A stretch of DNA of 64,000 nt, taken from CAVTWD01 sp963738325 (lineage in GTDB: Bacteria > Actinomycetota > Acidimicrobiia > Acidimicrobiales > Ilumatobacteraceae). This document shows, in pieces, positions 55,697 to 64,000 of the stretch. Position 1 is the stretch's first letter. Every line of letters starts with the position of its first letter. Position numbers and translations under genes: made by a program. The notes beneath the pieces are model-generated. The model was not told where the DNA came from and made no database searches. It worked only from the letters and a program-made list of their open reading frames with translations. Where the stretch lies: positions 186,001 to 250,000 of the forward strand of contig CAVTWD010000009.1 in assembly GCA_963738325.1 (NCBI GenBank), given 5' to 3'.

Positions 55697-55941
55697 CAGG
55701 GCGTCCTCGTTGCGGTCGGTGCGGCGGGTCCTGTCCGAGCGGCGGGTCCTGTCCGAGCGGCGGGTCCTGTCCGAGCGGCGGGTCCTGTCCGGCGGCGTCC
55801 GCCGCCACCCGCCGCCCCCTCACCAACCGACGCTTGGCGGCGCCCCCGGCCACCCGCCGCCCCCTCACCAACCGACGCTTGGCGGCGCCCCCGGCCACCC
55901 GCCGCCTCGACAGCGACCGCCAACGTCGCTCGAGCGGTCAA
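55696..55941 (-). CDS. 81-residue repeat frame coupled between nuoD and nuoH
   Basis: The frame starts with TTG 55941, overlapping the nuoD stop (TTGA), and ends with a TGA overlapping the nuoH start. Its 81 residues are mostly repeats: the 15-residue unit AGGRGRRQASVGEGA twice plus part of a third, then RTGPAA four times. The basic, Gly/Pro/Ala-rich composition predicts disorder. It occupies the place of nuoE-nuoF-nuoG. It may be a real small protein, a linker kept open for translational coupling, or an expanded spacer; the in-frame repeat lengths (45 and 18 nt) and both overlaps favour translation. Confidence 0.45.
   Translation of the reverse strand: MTARATLAVAVEAAGGRGRRQASVGEGAAGGRGRRQASVGEGAAGGGGRRRTGPAARTGPAARTGPAARTGPAAPTATRTP
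55721..55906. repeat. Tandem repeats of 18 and 45 nt between nuoD and nuoH
   Basis: Four units of GCGGCGGGTCCTGTCCGA (55721-55738, 55739-55756, 55757-55774, 55775-55790 shortened) are followed by a 45-nt unit repeated at 55804-55848 and 55849-55893 and begun again at 55894. Both periods are multiples of three and preserve the frame of the 81-codon reading frame on the minus strand. Confidence 0.92.
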
Positions 55942-57113
55942 CGGTCGATGTCCCCGAGGATGAAGTACAGGCTGGCCAGGATCGTGATCACGTCGGGGAC
56001 GTACACGCCCCTCAGCACCCAGGGCGTGATCGAGATGTTGTTGAAGGACGCCGATCGGATCTTCACGCGGAATGGCCCGGTGTCGCCCTTGCTCACGACG
56101 TAGTAGCCCATCTCACCGAGCGGGTTCTCGGTGCTGACCCACGCCTCCCCCTCCGGCACCTTGATGATGCGCGGGACCTTGGCCATGATCGGCCCGGTCG
56201 GGATCGAGTCGAGGAGCTGGTCGACGATGCGGGTCGCCTCGCGGGTCTCCTGCAGCCGCACCCAGTAGCGGGCGAAGGCGTCGCCGTCGGGATGGGTCCA
56301 CACCTTCCACTCGACCTTGTCCCACGCCATCGGGAGTTGCTGGTCGCGACGGAGGTCCCAATCCACACCGCTCGCCCGGAGGTTCGCGCCCGACAACCCG
56401 TAGGAGAGGGCGACCTCGGCGGGGATCACCCCGATGCCCCGGGTGCGGGCCTCGAAGATCTCGTTGCCGACGAGCAGTTCCTCCATCTCGTCGCAGAAGC
56501 GCCGCATCTTGACCATGATCGAGCGGGTCTCGTCGATCCAGCCCTTGGGCAAGTCGTCCTTCAAACCGCCGATGCGGTCGAAGTTCGGGTGGAAGCGACC
56601 TCCGGTGACCGCCTCAATCTGGTTGAGCACGTACTCGCGGTCGCGGAAGGCGTAGAAGACCGGCGTCAGCGCGCCCAGTTGCACACCCATGTCGCCCAAG
56701 AAGAGCGACACGTTGGCGAGACGCGACAGCTCGAACAGGATCGTGCGGATCCATTGCGCCCGGGGCGGCGCCTCGATCTCCATCAGGCGCTCGGCGGCGA
56801 GGATGAACGGCACTTCGTTGGCGAAGCTGCCGAGCCAGTCGATCCGGTTGATGAGCGTCGTGACCTGGGGGAAGGTGCGGACCTCGGTGAGCTTCTCGTA
56901 GCCGCGGTGCATGTAGCCGGCCGAGGGCTCGGCCCACACCACCTGTTCGCCGTCCAACCGGCAGATGATGCGCAACGTTCCATGGGTGGCCGGGTGTTGC
57001 GGCCCGATGTTGAGGGTCATGCCCTCGGTCTCGAGCTCGATGTTCACGCGCGCATCGGCCGCCTGCTGCGCGATGTAGGCGAGCTGGCGGCGCTCCGAGA
57101 CGGTGTCGGTCAC
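55938..57113 (-). CDS. nuoD: NADH-quinone oxidoreductase subunit D
   Basis: A 391-residue subunit (49-kDa homologue) that forms the quinone site with NuoB. The conserved GPQHPATHGTLRIICRLDGE and AGYMHRGYEKLTE are present near the start. I chose GTG 57113, with AGGTGG upstream; a GTG at 57140 would add nine residues. It is not fused to NuoC. The arginines in the N-terminal segment include the likely target for MidA-type methylation. Confidence 0.95.
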   Translation of the reverse strand: MTDTVSERRQLAYIAQQAADARVNIELETEGMTLNIGPQHPATHGTLRIICRLDGEQVVWAEPSAGYMHRGYEKLTEVRTFPQVTTLINRIDWLGSFANEVPFILAAERLMEIEAPPRAQWIRTILFELSRLANVSLFLGDMGVQLGALTPVFYAFRDREYVLNQIEAVTGGRFHPNFDRIGGLKDDLPKGWIDETRSIMVKMRRFCDEMEELLVGNEIFEARTRGIGVIPAEVALSYGLSGANLRASGVDWDLRRDQQLPMAWDKVEWKVWTHPDGDAFARYWVRLQETREATRIVDQLLDSIPTGPIMAKVPRIIKVPEGEAWVSTENPLGEMGYYVVSKGDTGPFRVKIRSASFNNISITPWVLRGVYVPDVITILASLYFILGDIDR

Positions 57114-57310
57114 GACACCACCTGGACCCGTCGCCCCCACTCACCTGCGCCGGCGCTCAGTGCTCGACCGTCGGAACAGGACGACCCGCGCCACAACTTG
57201 AACCGGAGAGGGCTGCAAAGGGCCGTCGTGGGTTCAACTTCGGCTGCGGCGCGCTCTTCGGCTGCGGCAGGCTCATCAACTGCAGCGGCCTCACCGGCCG
57301 GGCTCCTCAT
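57110..57310 (-). CDS. 66-residue frame coupled between nuoC and nuoD
   Basis: The frame begins with ATG 57310, which overlaps the nuoC stop as ATGA, and ends with a TGA at 57110-57112 that overlaps the nuoD GTG (GTGA). It encodes MRSPAGEAAAVDEPAAAEER, an acidic Ala/Glu-rich start, followed by a basic part with SPLRFKLWRG and two cysteines. No family is recognised. The double 4-nt overlap is what would be expected for a real coupled gene in this otherwise tightly packed operon. Confidence 0.45.
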   Translation of the reverse strand: MRSPAGEAAAVDEPAAAEERAAAEVEPTTALCSPLRFKLWRGSSCSDGRALSAGAGEWGRRVQVVS

Positions 57311-57963
57311 CCGTCGCCCCCCTCGTCGGCGACCTCGTCTCCTCCGGGCATCGGCTCGACGTCCACGATCCCCGGCCAGGGCTTGACGATGCGGGCCAGG
57401 AGCGGGAAGTCCTTGCGGAGCGGGAACCCTTCGAAGTCGCTCGGCAGGTAGATGTGGCGCAGGTCGGGATGGCCGTCGAAGCGGATGCCGAACATCTCCC
57501 ACGTCTCGCGCTCGTGCCAGTTCGCGCCGGCATAGACACGGACCCAGCTCTCCATGACCGGCGGGTCCGGCACGTCGGCTTTCAGGGTGACGCCGAGGTG
57601 CCGCCGGGTGCTGGCCACGCGGGCGATGAGCTGCCAGCGCGTCTCACCACCCGTGTAGCCCTGGACCATGGCCGTTGAGCGCTCCGGGGGTGGCTCGGTT
57701 GGATCGTCCTCGCCCTTCCCGAACGGGGAGGGCATCCAATCGATCGCCGACAGGAAGCAGAAGTGGTCGAAGCCGAGGTGGTCCCGCATGACTTCGCCGG
57801 CATGCCGCCACTGGTCGGCGCGGACGCGCAGCCAGAGGTCGGCTCCCGGCTGCAGATGGCTGTCCACGAGGGCCTCGCCGAGCTCGGTCCGGGCTCGCTC
57901 GAGCAGCGCCTCGCGCTGATCATCGTGCACCTCGGGTTCAGCCGTCGTGTCAGCGGACGACAA
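57307..57963 (-). CDS. nuoC: NADH-quinone oxidoreductase subunit C
   Basis: A 218-residue subunit (30-kDa homologue). The family signature is clear: NWHERETWEMFGIRFDGHPD then LRHIYLPSDFEGFPLRKDFP. TTG 57963 was chosen; it overlaps the nuoB end and has AGGG 6 nt upstream. It ends in an acidic Gly/Glu tail. It is separate from NuoD, unlike the fused NuoCD of enterobacteria. Confidence 0.94.
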   Translation of the reverse strand: MSSADTTAEPEVHDDQREALLERARTELGEALVDSHLQPGADLWLRVRADQWRHAGEVMRDHLGFDHFCFLSAIDWMPSPFGKGEDDPTEPPPERSTAMVQGYTGGETRWQLIARVASTRRHLGVTLKADVPDPPVMESWVRVYAGANWHERETWEMFGIRFDGHPDLRHIYLPSDFEGFPLRKDFPLLARIVKPWPGIVDVEPMPGGDEVADEGGDG

Positions 57964-58525
57964 CCGATTCCCTCTCCGGCTGGCTCGCCCTCCCCTTGGC
58001 CTCCTGCCGCTCCCGCTCGGCGACCACGATCGGCTCGTAGCGCTCGGATGTCCAACGCTGCGCCATGTCCTCGTTGCGGATCCGCTCTTGCAGCAAGACG
58101 ATCCCCTCGAGCAACGCTTCCGGCCTCGGTGGACAGCCCGGCACGTACACGTCGACCGGGATGATCTGGTCGACACCCTTGGTGACCGAGTACGAGTCCC
58201 AGTACGGGCCTCCGCAATTGGCGCACGAGCCCATCGAGATCACGTACTTCGGGTCGGGCATCTGCTCGTACAGCCGGCGCACCGCGGGCGCCATCTTGTC
58301 GGTGACCGTCCCGGAGATCACCACCAGGTCGGCTTGCCGCGGGCTCGAGGGGAAGGGGATGACGCCGAGGCGCATCACGTCGTAGCGGGGCGATCCGAAC
58401 GCGGCGCCCATCTCGATGGCGCAGCAGGCCAACCCCCACTGGTACACCCACAACGAGTACTTCCGGCTGATGTTGAGGAGGTTGGTGAGCGACTTCGGGA
58501 GCCGCCCGCGCTCGACGATGCCCAT
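57950..58525 (-). CDS. nuoB: NADH-quinone oxidoreductase subunit B
   Basis: A 191-residue subunit binding cluster N2, the electron donor to quinone. The ligand cysteines are visible in GLACCAIEMGAA, GSCANCGGPYW and VPGCPPRPE. The ATG 58525 (MGIVERGRLPKSLTNL) is 7 nt past the nuoA stop and fits the family. The C-terminal basic/acidic extension after DMAQRW is variable. Confidence 0.95.
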   Translation of the reverse strand: MGIVERGRLPKSLTNLLNISRKYSLWVYQWGLACCAIEMGAAFGSPRYDVMRLGVIPFPSSPRQADLVVISGTVTDKMAPAVRRLYEQMPDPKYVISMGSCANCGGPYWDSYSVTKGVDQIIPVDVYVPGCPPRPEALLEGIVLLQERIRNEDMAQRWTSERYEPIVVAERERQEAKGRASQPERESVVVR

Positions 58526-58532
58526 CAGACCG

Positions 58533-58898
58533 TCACACCCACCGCAGGACCCCCTTGCGCCACGCATAGAGGAGCCCCAGCACGAGCACGAAGACGAACA
58601 CGGCCATCTCGGCTAGCCCGAACCCTCCGTAGGCCTCGAGCCTCGTGGCCCAAGGGAAGATGAACACCGCCTCCACGTCGAAGAGCACGAAGAGCAGGGC
58701 GAACACGTAGTAGCGGATCTGGCTCTGCGACCAGCCGTCGCCCACCGGGTCGACACCGCTCTCGTAGGGGATGTACTTCTGGGCACTCGGGCGGGTGGGC
58801 CGGAGGAAGCTCCCGAGGTAGAGGACGCTGGCCACCAGGAACACTGCGAAGGCCATGAACACGGCGACCGTGAGGTAGCTCCGCAGGAACTCCGACAT
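58533..58898 (-). CDS. nuoA: NADH-quinone oxidoreductase subunit A
   Basis: A 121-residue three-helix subunit with the conserved KYIPYESGVDPVGDGW loop and RYYVFALLFVLFDVEAVFIF. It is the first gene of the 11-subunit operon. The candidate promoter at 58910-58939 is very close, which would give a short or no leader. Confidence 0.95.
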   Translation of the reverse strand: MSEFLRSYLTVAVFMAFAVFLVASVLYLGSFLRPTRPSAQKYIPYESGVDPVGDGWSQSQIRYYVFALLFVLFDVEAVFIFPWATRLEAYGGFGLAEMAVFVFVLVLGLLYAWRKGVLRWV

Positions 58899-58909
58899 CG
58901 CTCGATGAC

Positions 58910-58939
58910 TCTATACGCGGCGCGTGAACGGCCTCACAA
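58910..58939 (-). promoter_or_regulatory. Candidate promoter of the nuoA operon
   Basis: TTGTGA (58934-58939) and TATAGA (58910-58915) are 18 nt apart on the minus strand. Transcription would start about 5 nt before the nuoA ATG, giving an almost leaderless mRNA, which is common in actinobacteria. If it is active, the two nuo blocks are transcribed separately. Confidence 0.4.
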
Positions 58940-59067
58940 AGCCATCGGGCGTTCTGTCGCGGTCACGCCACGAACCCTCAGAGGCGACGGCCGGCGCGAG
59001 CCGATCGAGCTCAACCGCCAGACCGGGCCGCCTCAGACTGGGTGACCTCCGAGGGAACGTCCCCTAC

Positions 59068-60565
59068 TCAGCGCGCCACGCCGGGCACGGCGTCGCGGGC
59101 GAAGTCGACGAGGAAGTTCGGGAGAACGCCCACGACCAGGGTGAACGCTGCCGCGACGGCGATGGCCAGCCCGGCTCCCAACGGGATGGGGACCGCGGCG
59201 CGACGACGCGGGGGCCTCCGTGGTGTACATGCTCACGACCACTCGGAAGTACAGGAACATGGCGATGACCGCGGCCGCCATCGCCGCGACGGCCAGGACG
59301 TAGTCGGAGGCCTGGGCGGCGGCGGTGATCACGCCGAACTTGGCGATGAAGCCGGAGGTGAACGGCACTCCCGCCTGGGCGAGCAGGAGGAGGGTGAACA
59401 TGGCGGCGAGCAAGGGCCTGCGGCTGCCCAGCCCGCGGAACGCGGCGAACGACTCGTCACCGCCGGCCCCCTCGCTGACCACCGCGATGATGGCAAAGGT
59501 GCCGATGACCATCACGCTGTAGGCGAAGAGGTAGAGCAACGAGGCCGAGATGCCTGCCAGCGTGCCCACCTCGACGCCCACGAGGATGAAGCCGGCGTGG
59601 CTGATCGACGAGTACGCCATCATGCGCTTCACGTCGGTCTGCACGATGGCGACCACTGCCCCCACGAGGAGCGTGGCGACGGCGATCGCGGTCAGGGCAG
59701 GCTGCCAGTCGTTCTGGTAGGTGGTGAAGGCCTCCACGAACACCCGGAGCAGCGCCGCGAACGCCGCCGCCTTCGCGGCGGAGGCGAAGAAACCGGTCAC
59801 TGGCGTGGGGGCGCCTTGGTAGACGTCTGGCGTCCACCACTGGAAGGGCACCGCCGCCGCCTTGAACCCGAGGCCGACCAGCAGCAGCGCGAGGCCGGCC
59901 AGCAGGAGCTTGTCGTCGAGCAGCACCGTCGTGCTCAGGTACTGGAAGATGCCGTCGAGATTGGTCGTGCCCGTGGCGCCATAGACGAGAGCGATCCCGT
60001 AGAGGAAGAAGGCCGACGAGAAACTGCCCAGGATGAAGTACTTGAGGGCCGACTCCTGCGACTCGAGCCGCTTCAGATCGCTGCCGGCCATGACGTACAA
60101 GGAGATCGAGAGCGTCTCGAGGCCGAGGAACAGCACGATGAGATCGGTGGCGGAAGCCATCACGATGGCACCGACGGCCGCCATGAGGAACAGGCCGTAG
60201 ACCTCCGAGCCGTCCATGTCGCGGCGGCGGAGGTAGTCGTCGGCCGCCAGGGCGGTGAGGACGACGGTGATGCAGATGACGATCGTGAGGAAGAGGGAGA
60301 ACCCGTCGAGGCGCAAGGCGCGCCCGACCAGTGAGCGACCGCCGTCGTCTTGCACCTGGAACCACAAGACGATCGAGATGATCATCGCTGCCATCGCGAT
60401 CGCGACCGTGGCGGCGGCGTAGGCGCCTCGGGGCCAGCGCGGCGTGAGGGCCGAGACGACGAGGAGCGCCAGCCCTCCGCCGACGAGGACGATCAGGGGG
60501 CTGAGCGCCCACCAGTCCACCGACGGGCCGCTGAAGGTGGCTGTGGCCTGGGCCAGGACGTTCAT
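59068..60565 (-). CDS. nuoN: NADH-quinone oxidoreductase subunit N, copy 2, frame broken near the end
   Basis: A NuoN paralogue of about 498 residues, clearly diverged from copy 1. It starts MNVLAQATATFSGPSVDWWA at ATG 60565, overlapping the nuoM2 stop. GLGFKAAAVPFQWWTPDVYQ and APTPVTGFFASAAKAAAF carry the antiporter lysine region. The frame breaks in a run of five C on the coding strand (59210-59214); with four C the protein continues as VPIPLGAGLAIAVAAAFTLV and ends at TGA 59068-59070, as expected. A sequence error is likely. Confidence 0.88.
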
Positions 60566-62095
60566 CGCCCGGCCTCCGCGATCGAGCCAGGCTGAGGTTG
60601 GTGGTAGTCGCTGTGATGCTCGACGCGGGCGATGAGCTCGTTGACCGAAGGCTCGATGCGCTCGAGGAGCGGCTTCGGGTACACCCCGATGAAGACGATG
60701 AGACCCACGAGGGCGAGCATCACCGAACGCTCTCTGAGGTTGAGGTCGGCCATGTGTTCGTTGGCGGTGTCCGGCACGCCGTGGAAGACCCGCTGGTACG
60801 ACCACAGCATGTAGACCGCGGCGAGGATGACGCCGGATGCCGCCACCACGACCCACCAGCGGTAGGTGAGGAAGGAGCCGATGAGGACGAGGAACTCGCC
60901 GACGAAGTTGTTCAGCCCGGGTACCCCGATCGACGAGAGCATGACGAGGGTGAAGATGGCGGCGAAGATCGGGCGCAGGCCGCTGCAGGCCCCTCAGGGC
61001 CTTGATCTCATAGGTGTGCCGCCGCTGGTAGAGGTAGCCGACGAGCAGGAAGAGGGCGCCGCTCGACACGCCGTGGTTGACCATCTGCAGGATGCCGCCC
61101 GTGAGGCTCTGCGTGGTGAGCGCGAACGTCCCGAGCACGATGAAACCGAGGTGGGAGACCGAGGAGAAGGCGATCACCCGCTTCAAGTCGCGCTGCATGG
61201 CTGCGCAGATGGCGCCGTACACGATCCCGATCACGCCGATCGTCACGAAGAACGGACCGAACCACACCGCGGCCGCCGGGAACAGGAAGATGCCGAAGCG
61301 GATGAAGCCGTAGGTGCCGAGCTTCAGCATGAGCGCGGCGAGCTGCACAGAGCCTGCGGTGGGCGCGTTGCCGTGAGCGTCGGGCAGCCAGGTGTGCACC
61401 GGGAAGAGCGCGGCCTTGACCGAGAAGGCGATGGCAAAGCCGGCGAAGAGCCAGCGGGCCGTCGTCTGGGAGAACGAGTTGCCCGAGGCGATGGTGATGA
61501 GGTCGAAGGTGAGCGGCCCGCCGTTGTCCTTCTGGTAGAGCACCGCCGTGGACACCATCGCCACGAGCATGAAGACCGATCCGATGCTGGTGTAGAGGAA
61601 GAACTTGATGGCCGACCGCACCTTGTCGCCGTGGCCCCAGCCCGCGATGAGGAAGTAGAGGGGCACGAGGGAGATCTCGAAGCACACGAAGAACAGGAAC
61701 ATGTCGAGGGCGAGGAAGGTGCCCATGACGGCGGCCTCGAGGAGCAGGAACCAGGCGAAGTACGTCTTGTCCTTCTCCTCCGGATCGACGGCGACCAGCG
61801 ACACCGGGAACATCACACCCGCCAGCACCACGAGCAGCACCGAGATCCCGTCGACCCCGAGGTGCCACGAGATCCCGAGGCTGGGGATCCATTCGTGGTT
61901 CGTGACGAACTGCAGCGTCGTCGGGCTGTCCTTGTCGTACTGGGTGAGGAGGTAGATGGAGAGCGCGCCCGTGGCGATGGAGAACAGCGGACCGACCACC
62001 CGGGCGAGATCGGCCCGACGATTCGGTACGAGCAGCACCGCGAACGCGCCGACGAGAGGCAGCACCACGAGGGTGGTGAGGATCGGGAACGGCAT
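60562..62095 (-). CDS. nuoM: NADH-quinone oxidoreductase subunit M, copy 2, frame broken once
   Basis: A NuoM paralogue of about 511 residues starting MPFPILTTLVVLPLVGAFAV, with EISLVPLYFLIAGWG and AFSVKAALFPVHTWLPDAHG. The frame shifts at about 60978-60981: one extra C in GGCC changes the frame after EIKALRGLQR, and the correct continuation LRPIFAAIFT then MLSSIGVPGLNNFVGEFLVL is in the next frame. Both parts are well conserved, so an error is more likely than decay. The unshifted frame runs on into nuoN2 by chance. Confidence 0.88.
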
Positions 62096-62098
62096 CGC

Positions 62099-64000
62099 TC
62101 AACGCACCCCTGCGATGAGGAACCAACCGAGCACGAGAACCGCGCCGATCCCGATGGCAACCGCGTAGGCGCGCACATAGCCGCTCTGGTAACGCCGCAA
62201 GCCGCGCCCCACCTGTTTCATGGCCCCGCCCGTGCCCATCACTGCGCCGTCGATCACCTCGTGGTCGAACCAGGCGACGTCCTCCCACGACTCCATGCCC
62301 GGGTTCTCCACGACCCAGCCCACTCCTTCGTCGACGTACCACGCGTGGGCCAGCACCGGAGGCTCCACCGCCTTCAGCCGATGGCGCTGGTACACGAGAT
62401 AGGCGAGGTAGATGCCGGCGGCCGCCCCGAGCGTGGTGAGCACGGCGAGGGTGAGGGCGAGCCAGGTGTCCTCGGTGTAAGAGAGCTCGGTCTGAGCCAG
62501 GAAGGCGACGCTCTCCAGCCACCGCTTGAGGAAGTCGAGGTGGTCGAAGGGAAGGTTGAGCAGCCCGCCGAAGGCGGCGAGCACCGCCAGGACCACCAGC
62601 GGCACGGTCATCGTCCACGGCGACTCGTGCGGGGTGGCGGTGTGCTCGGCGGCTTCGTGCGCGGCGTCGTCTGCCACCGCGGCGCCGACGGCCTGCGGAA
62701 CGGGGGTCGGGGCGGCGTCGGGGGCGTGGACCCCGGCCTCGTCCCAACGGGCTCGCCCGAAGAAGACCATGATCACCTGGCGGGTCATGTAGAAGGCCGT
62801 GAGGATCGCGGTGATGCCGCCGACGGCCCACAGCGCCCAACTCTTGTGCCACGCCGCGGCGAGGATCTCGTCCTTCGACCAGAAGCCCGACAGCGGGGGC
62901 ACGCCCGAGATGGCGAGCCAGCCGACGATGAAACAGGCCGAGGTGATCGGGAGGAACTTCCGGAGGCCGCCCATCCGCCGCATGTCCTGCTCGTCGTGGA
63001 AGCCGTGGATGACGGAACCGGCCGAGAGGAACAGCAGCCCCTTGAAGAAGGCGTGGGTGATCATGTGGAACACCGCGGCGGTGTAGGCCTGCGAGCCAAC
63101 AGCCAGGAACATGTAGCCGAGCTGGCTGATGGTCGAGTAGGCGAGCACCTTCTTGATGTCGTTCTGCGCCACGGCCACCGTTGCCGCGAAGAAGGCCGTG
63201 GCCGCGCCGACGATGGCGATCACCCAGAGCGCGGCGTCGCTGTGGAACAACAGCGGGTTGATGCGCACCATCAGGTAGACACCCGCCGTCACCATCGTGG
63301 CCGCGTGGATGAGCGCGGACACAGGCGTCGGGCCCTCCATCGCGTCGGGCAGCCAGATGTAGAGCGGGATCTGCGCTGACTTCCCGACGGCTCCGAGGAA
63401 CAACAGGAGGCAGATCGCGGTGACCGTGGTCTGGCCGAGCGTGCCCGCCGCCGGGAGGATGCTCGTGTAGCTGAGCGAGCCCACCGCCTGGAACGTGACG
63501 AACATCGCGAGCATGAACCCGAAGTCGCCCACCCGGTTGGTGACGAAGGCCTTCTTCCCCGCGACGGCCGCCGAGTGGCGGTTGAACCAGAACGACACGA
63601 GGAGGTACGAGCAGGTGCCGACCCCCTCCCAGCCCAGGAAGGTGACGAGCAGGTTCTCCCCGAGCACCAGCATGAGCATCGAGAAGACGAACAAGTTCAG
63701 GTAGATGAAGAACTTCGAGAACTTCGGGTCACCGTGCATGTACCCGATGGAGTAGAGGTGGATCAGCGTCGACACGCCGGTGACGAACAGCGCCATCGTG
63801 ATGGAGAGCGGGTCGACGAGGAAGCCGAGCTTGACCTGCAGCGTGCCGACGGGCAGCCACGTGAAGAGGTTGACGACGTGCGTCCGATCGTCGGGAGACT
63901 GTGCGAGCAGGTCTCCGAAGACGGCGCAGGTGAGGAGGAAGCTCGCACCGACCATCACCGTGGCGAACCAACCGGCGCTCGGCTCCCCCATGCGCCGGCC
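62099..64000 (-). CDS. nuoL: NADH-quinone oxidoreductase subunit L, copy 2 (5' end beyond the window)
   Basis: At least 630 residues are visible; the frame is open to the right edge, and the first helix expected in NuoL lies outside the window. LGWEGVGTCSYLLVSFWF, GKSAQIPLYIWLPDAMEGPT and the conserved THAFFKGLLFLSAGSVIH identify it. It lacks the large His-rich loop of copy 1 but has a His/Ala/Pro-rich one. The stop is 3 nt before nuoM2. It may be the end of a second nuo operon whose other genes are to the right. Confidence 0.92.
   Translation of the reverse strand, partial: GRRMGEPSAGWFATVMVGASFLLTCAVFGDLLAQSPDDRTHVVNLFTWLPVGTLQVKLGFLVDPLSITMALFVTGVSTLIHLYSIGYMHGDPKFSKFFIYLNLFVFSMLMLVLGENLLVTFLGWEGVGTCSYLLVSFWFNRHSAAVAGKKAFVTNRVGDFGFMLAMFVTFQAVGSLSYTSILPAAGTLGQTTVTAICLLLFLGAVGKSAQIPLYIWLPDAMEGPTPVSALIHAATMVTAGVYLMVRINPLLFHSDAALWVIAIVGAATAFFAATVAVAQNDIKKVLAYSTISQLGYMFLAVGSQAYTAAVFHMITHAFFKGLLFLSAGSVIHGFHDEQDMRRMGGLRKFLPITSACFIVGWLAISGVPPLSGFWSKDEILAAAWHKSWALWAVGGITAILTAFYMTRQVIMVFFGRARWDEAGVHAPDAAPTPVPQAVGAAVADDAAHEAAEHTATPHESPWTMTVPLVVLAVLAAFGGLLNLPFDHLDFLKRWLESVAFLAQTELSYTEDTWLALTLAVLTTLGAAAGIYLAYLVYQRHRLKAVEPPVLAHAWYVDEGVGWVVENPGMESWEDVAWFDHEVIDGAVMGTGGAMKQVGRGLRRYQSGYVRAYAVAIGIGAVLVLGWFLIAGVR

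Noticed and set aside
55721..55906. Possible CRISPR array
   Set aside because: The repeats are directly tandem without spacers, have 18- and 45-nt periods that keep a reading frame, and no cas genes are present.
59033..62095. One very long frame joining nuoM2 and nuoN2 into a 1020-residue 'fusion protein'
   Set aside because: The middle 130 residues are Arg/Pro/His-rich out-of-frame translation; the true NuoM C-terminus is in another frame and ends with a stop overlapping the nuoN2 ATG. The join is a product of the indel at about 60980.

Overview
This window is high-GC actinobacterial chromosome. The gene order matches the canonical actinobacterial secE-nusG-rplKAJL-rpoBC-str-S10 macro-cluster. 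The secreted proteins built from 'LLDTR...YVTVWPAG...HLIVDV' repeats, the Ala/Pro/Ser tail on L10 and the overall codon use suggest a member of the Acidimicrobiia. That placement is an inference; no 16S gene is present.

Layout: (1) About 1-27.9 kb, all on the minus strand, is the information-processing cluster. Read 5' to 3' from the right it runs tRNA-Thr, tRNA-Met, tuf2, rpmG, tRNA-Trp, secE, nusG, rplK, rplA, rplJ, rplL, rpoB, rpoC, then an insertion of two secreted repeat proteins and a YihY-type membrane protein, then rpsL, rpsG, fusA, tuf1, rpsJ, an inserted alpha/beta hydrolase, rplC, rplD, rplW and the start of rplB. The two tuf genes look identical between start and stop codons. (2) 27.9-32.7 kb holds a GNAT acetyltransferase, a second pair of secreted proteins paralogous to the 9.4-14 kb pair but without the C-terminal repeats, and a membrane-anchored propeller-like protein. 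(3) 32.7-43.4 kb looks like a decayed genomic island. An intact tRNA-Tyr at 43.3 kb and an exact 46-bp copy of its 3' half at 32.7 kb flank an aquaporin, a receiver protein with a truncated histidine kinase, a TrwC/MobF relaxase remnant, a broken toxin-antitoxin-like pair, a 3' fragment of a tRNA-Pro, and a MacAB-like efflux operon with two adaptor proteins and a DUF5666-like protein. (4) 43.4-47.9 kb: yajQ, a SAM methyltransferase, acetyl-CoA synthetase and a MidA/NDUFAF7-type methyltransferase. (5) 47.9-58.9 kb is an 11-subunit complex I operon, nuoABCDHIJKLMN, without nuoE, nuoF or nuoG. Two small frames are exactly coupled to their neighbours: a 66-codon frame between nuoC and nuoD, and an 81-codon repeat frame where nuoEFG would normally sit. 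(6) 59.1-64 kb holds a second nuoL-nuoM-nuoN set running off the right edge, which may be the end of another nuo operon.

Several conserved genes (hydrolase, rpoB, aquaporin, first efflux adaptor, efflux permease, nuoM2, nuoN2) carry single-base frame breaks, many in G or C runs. In the essential rpoB this is almost certainly a sequence error, so the other breaks should be read with the same caution. All calls come from reading the sequence; no database searches were run.
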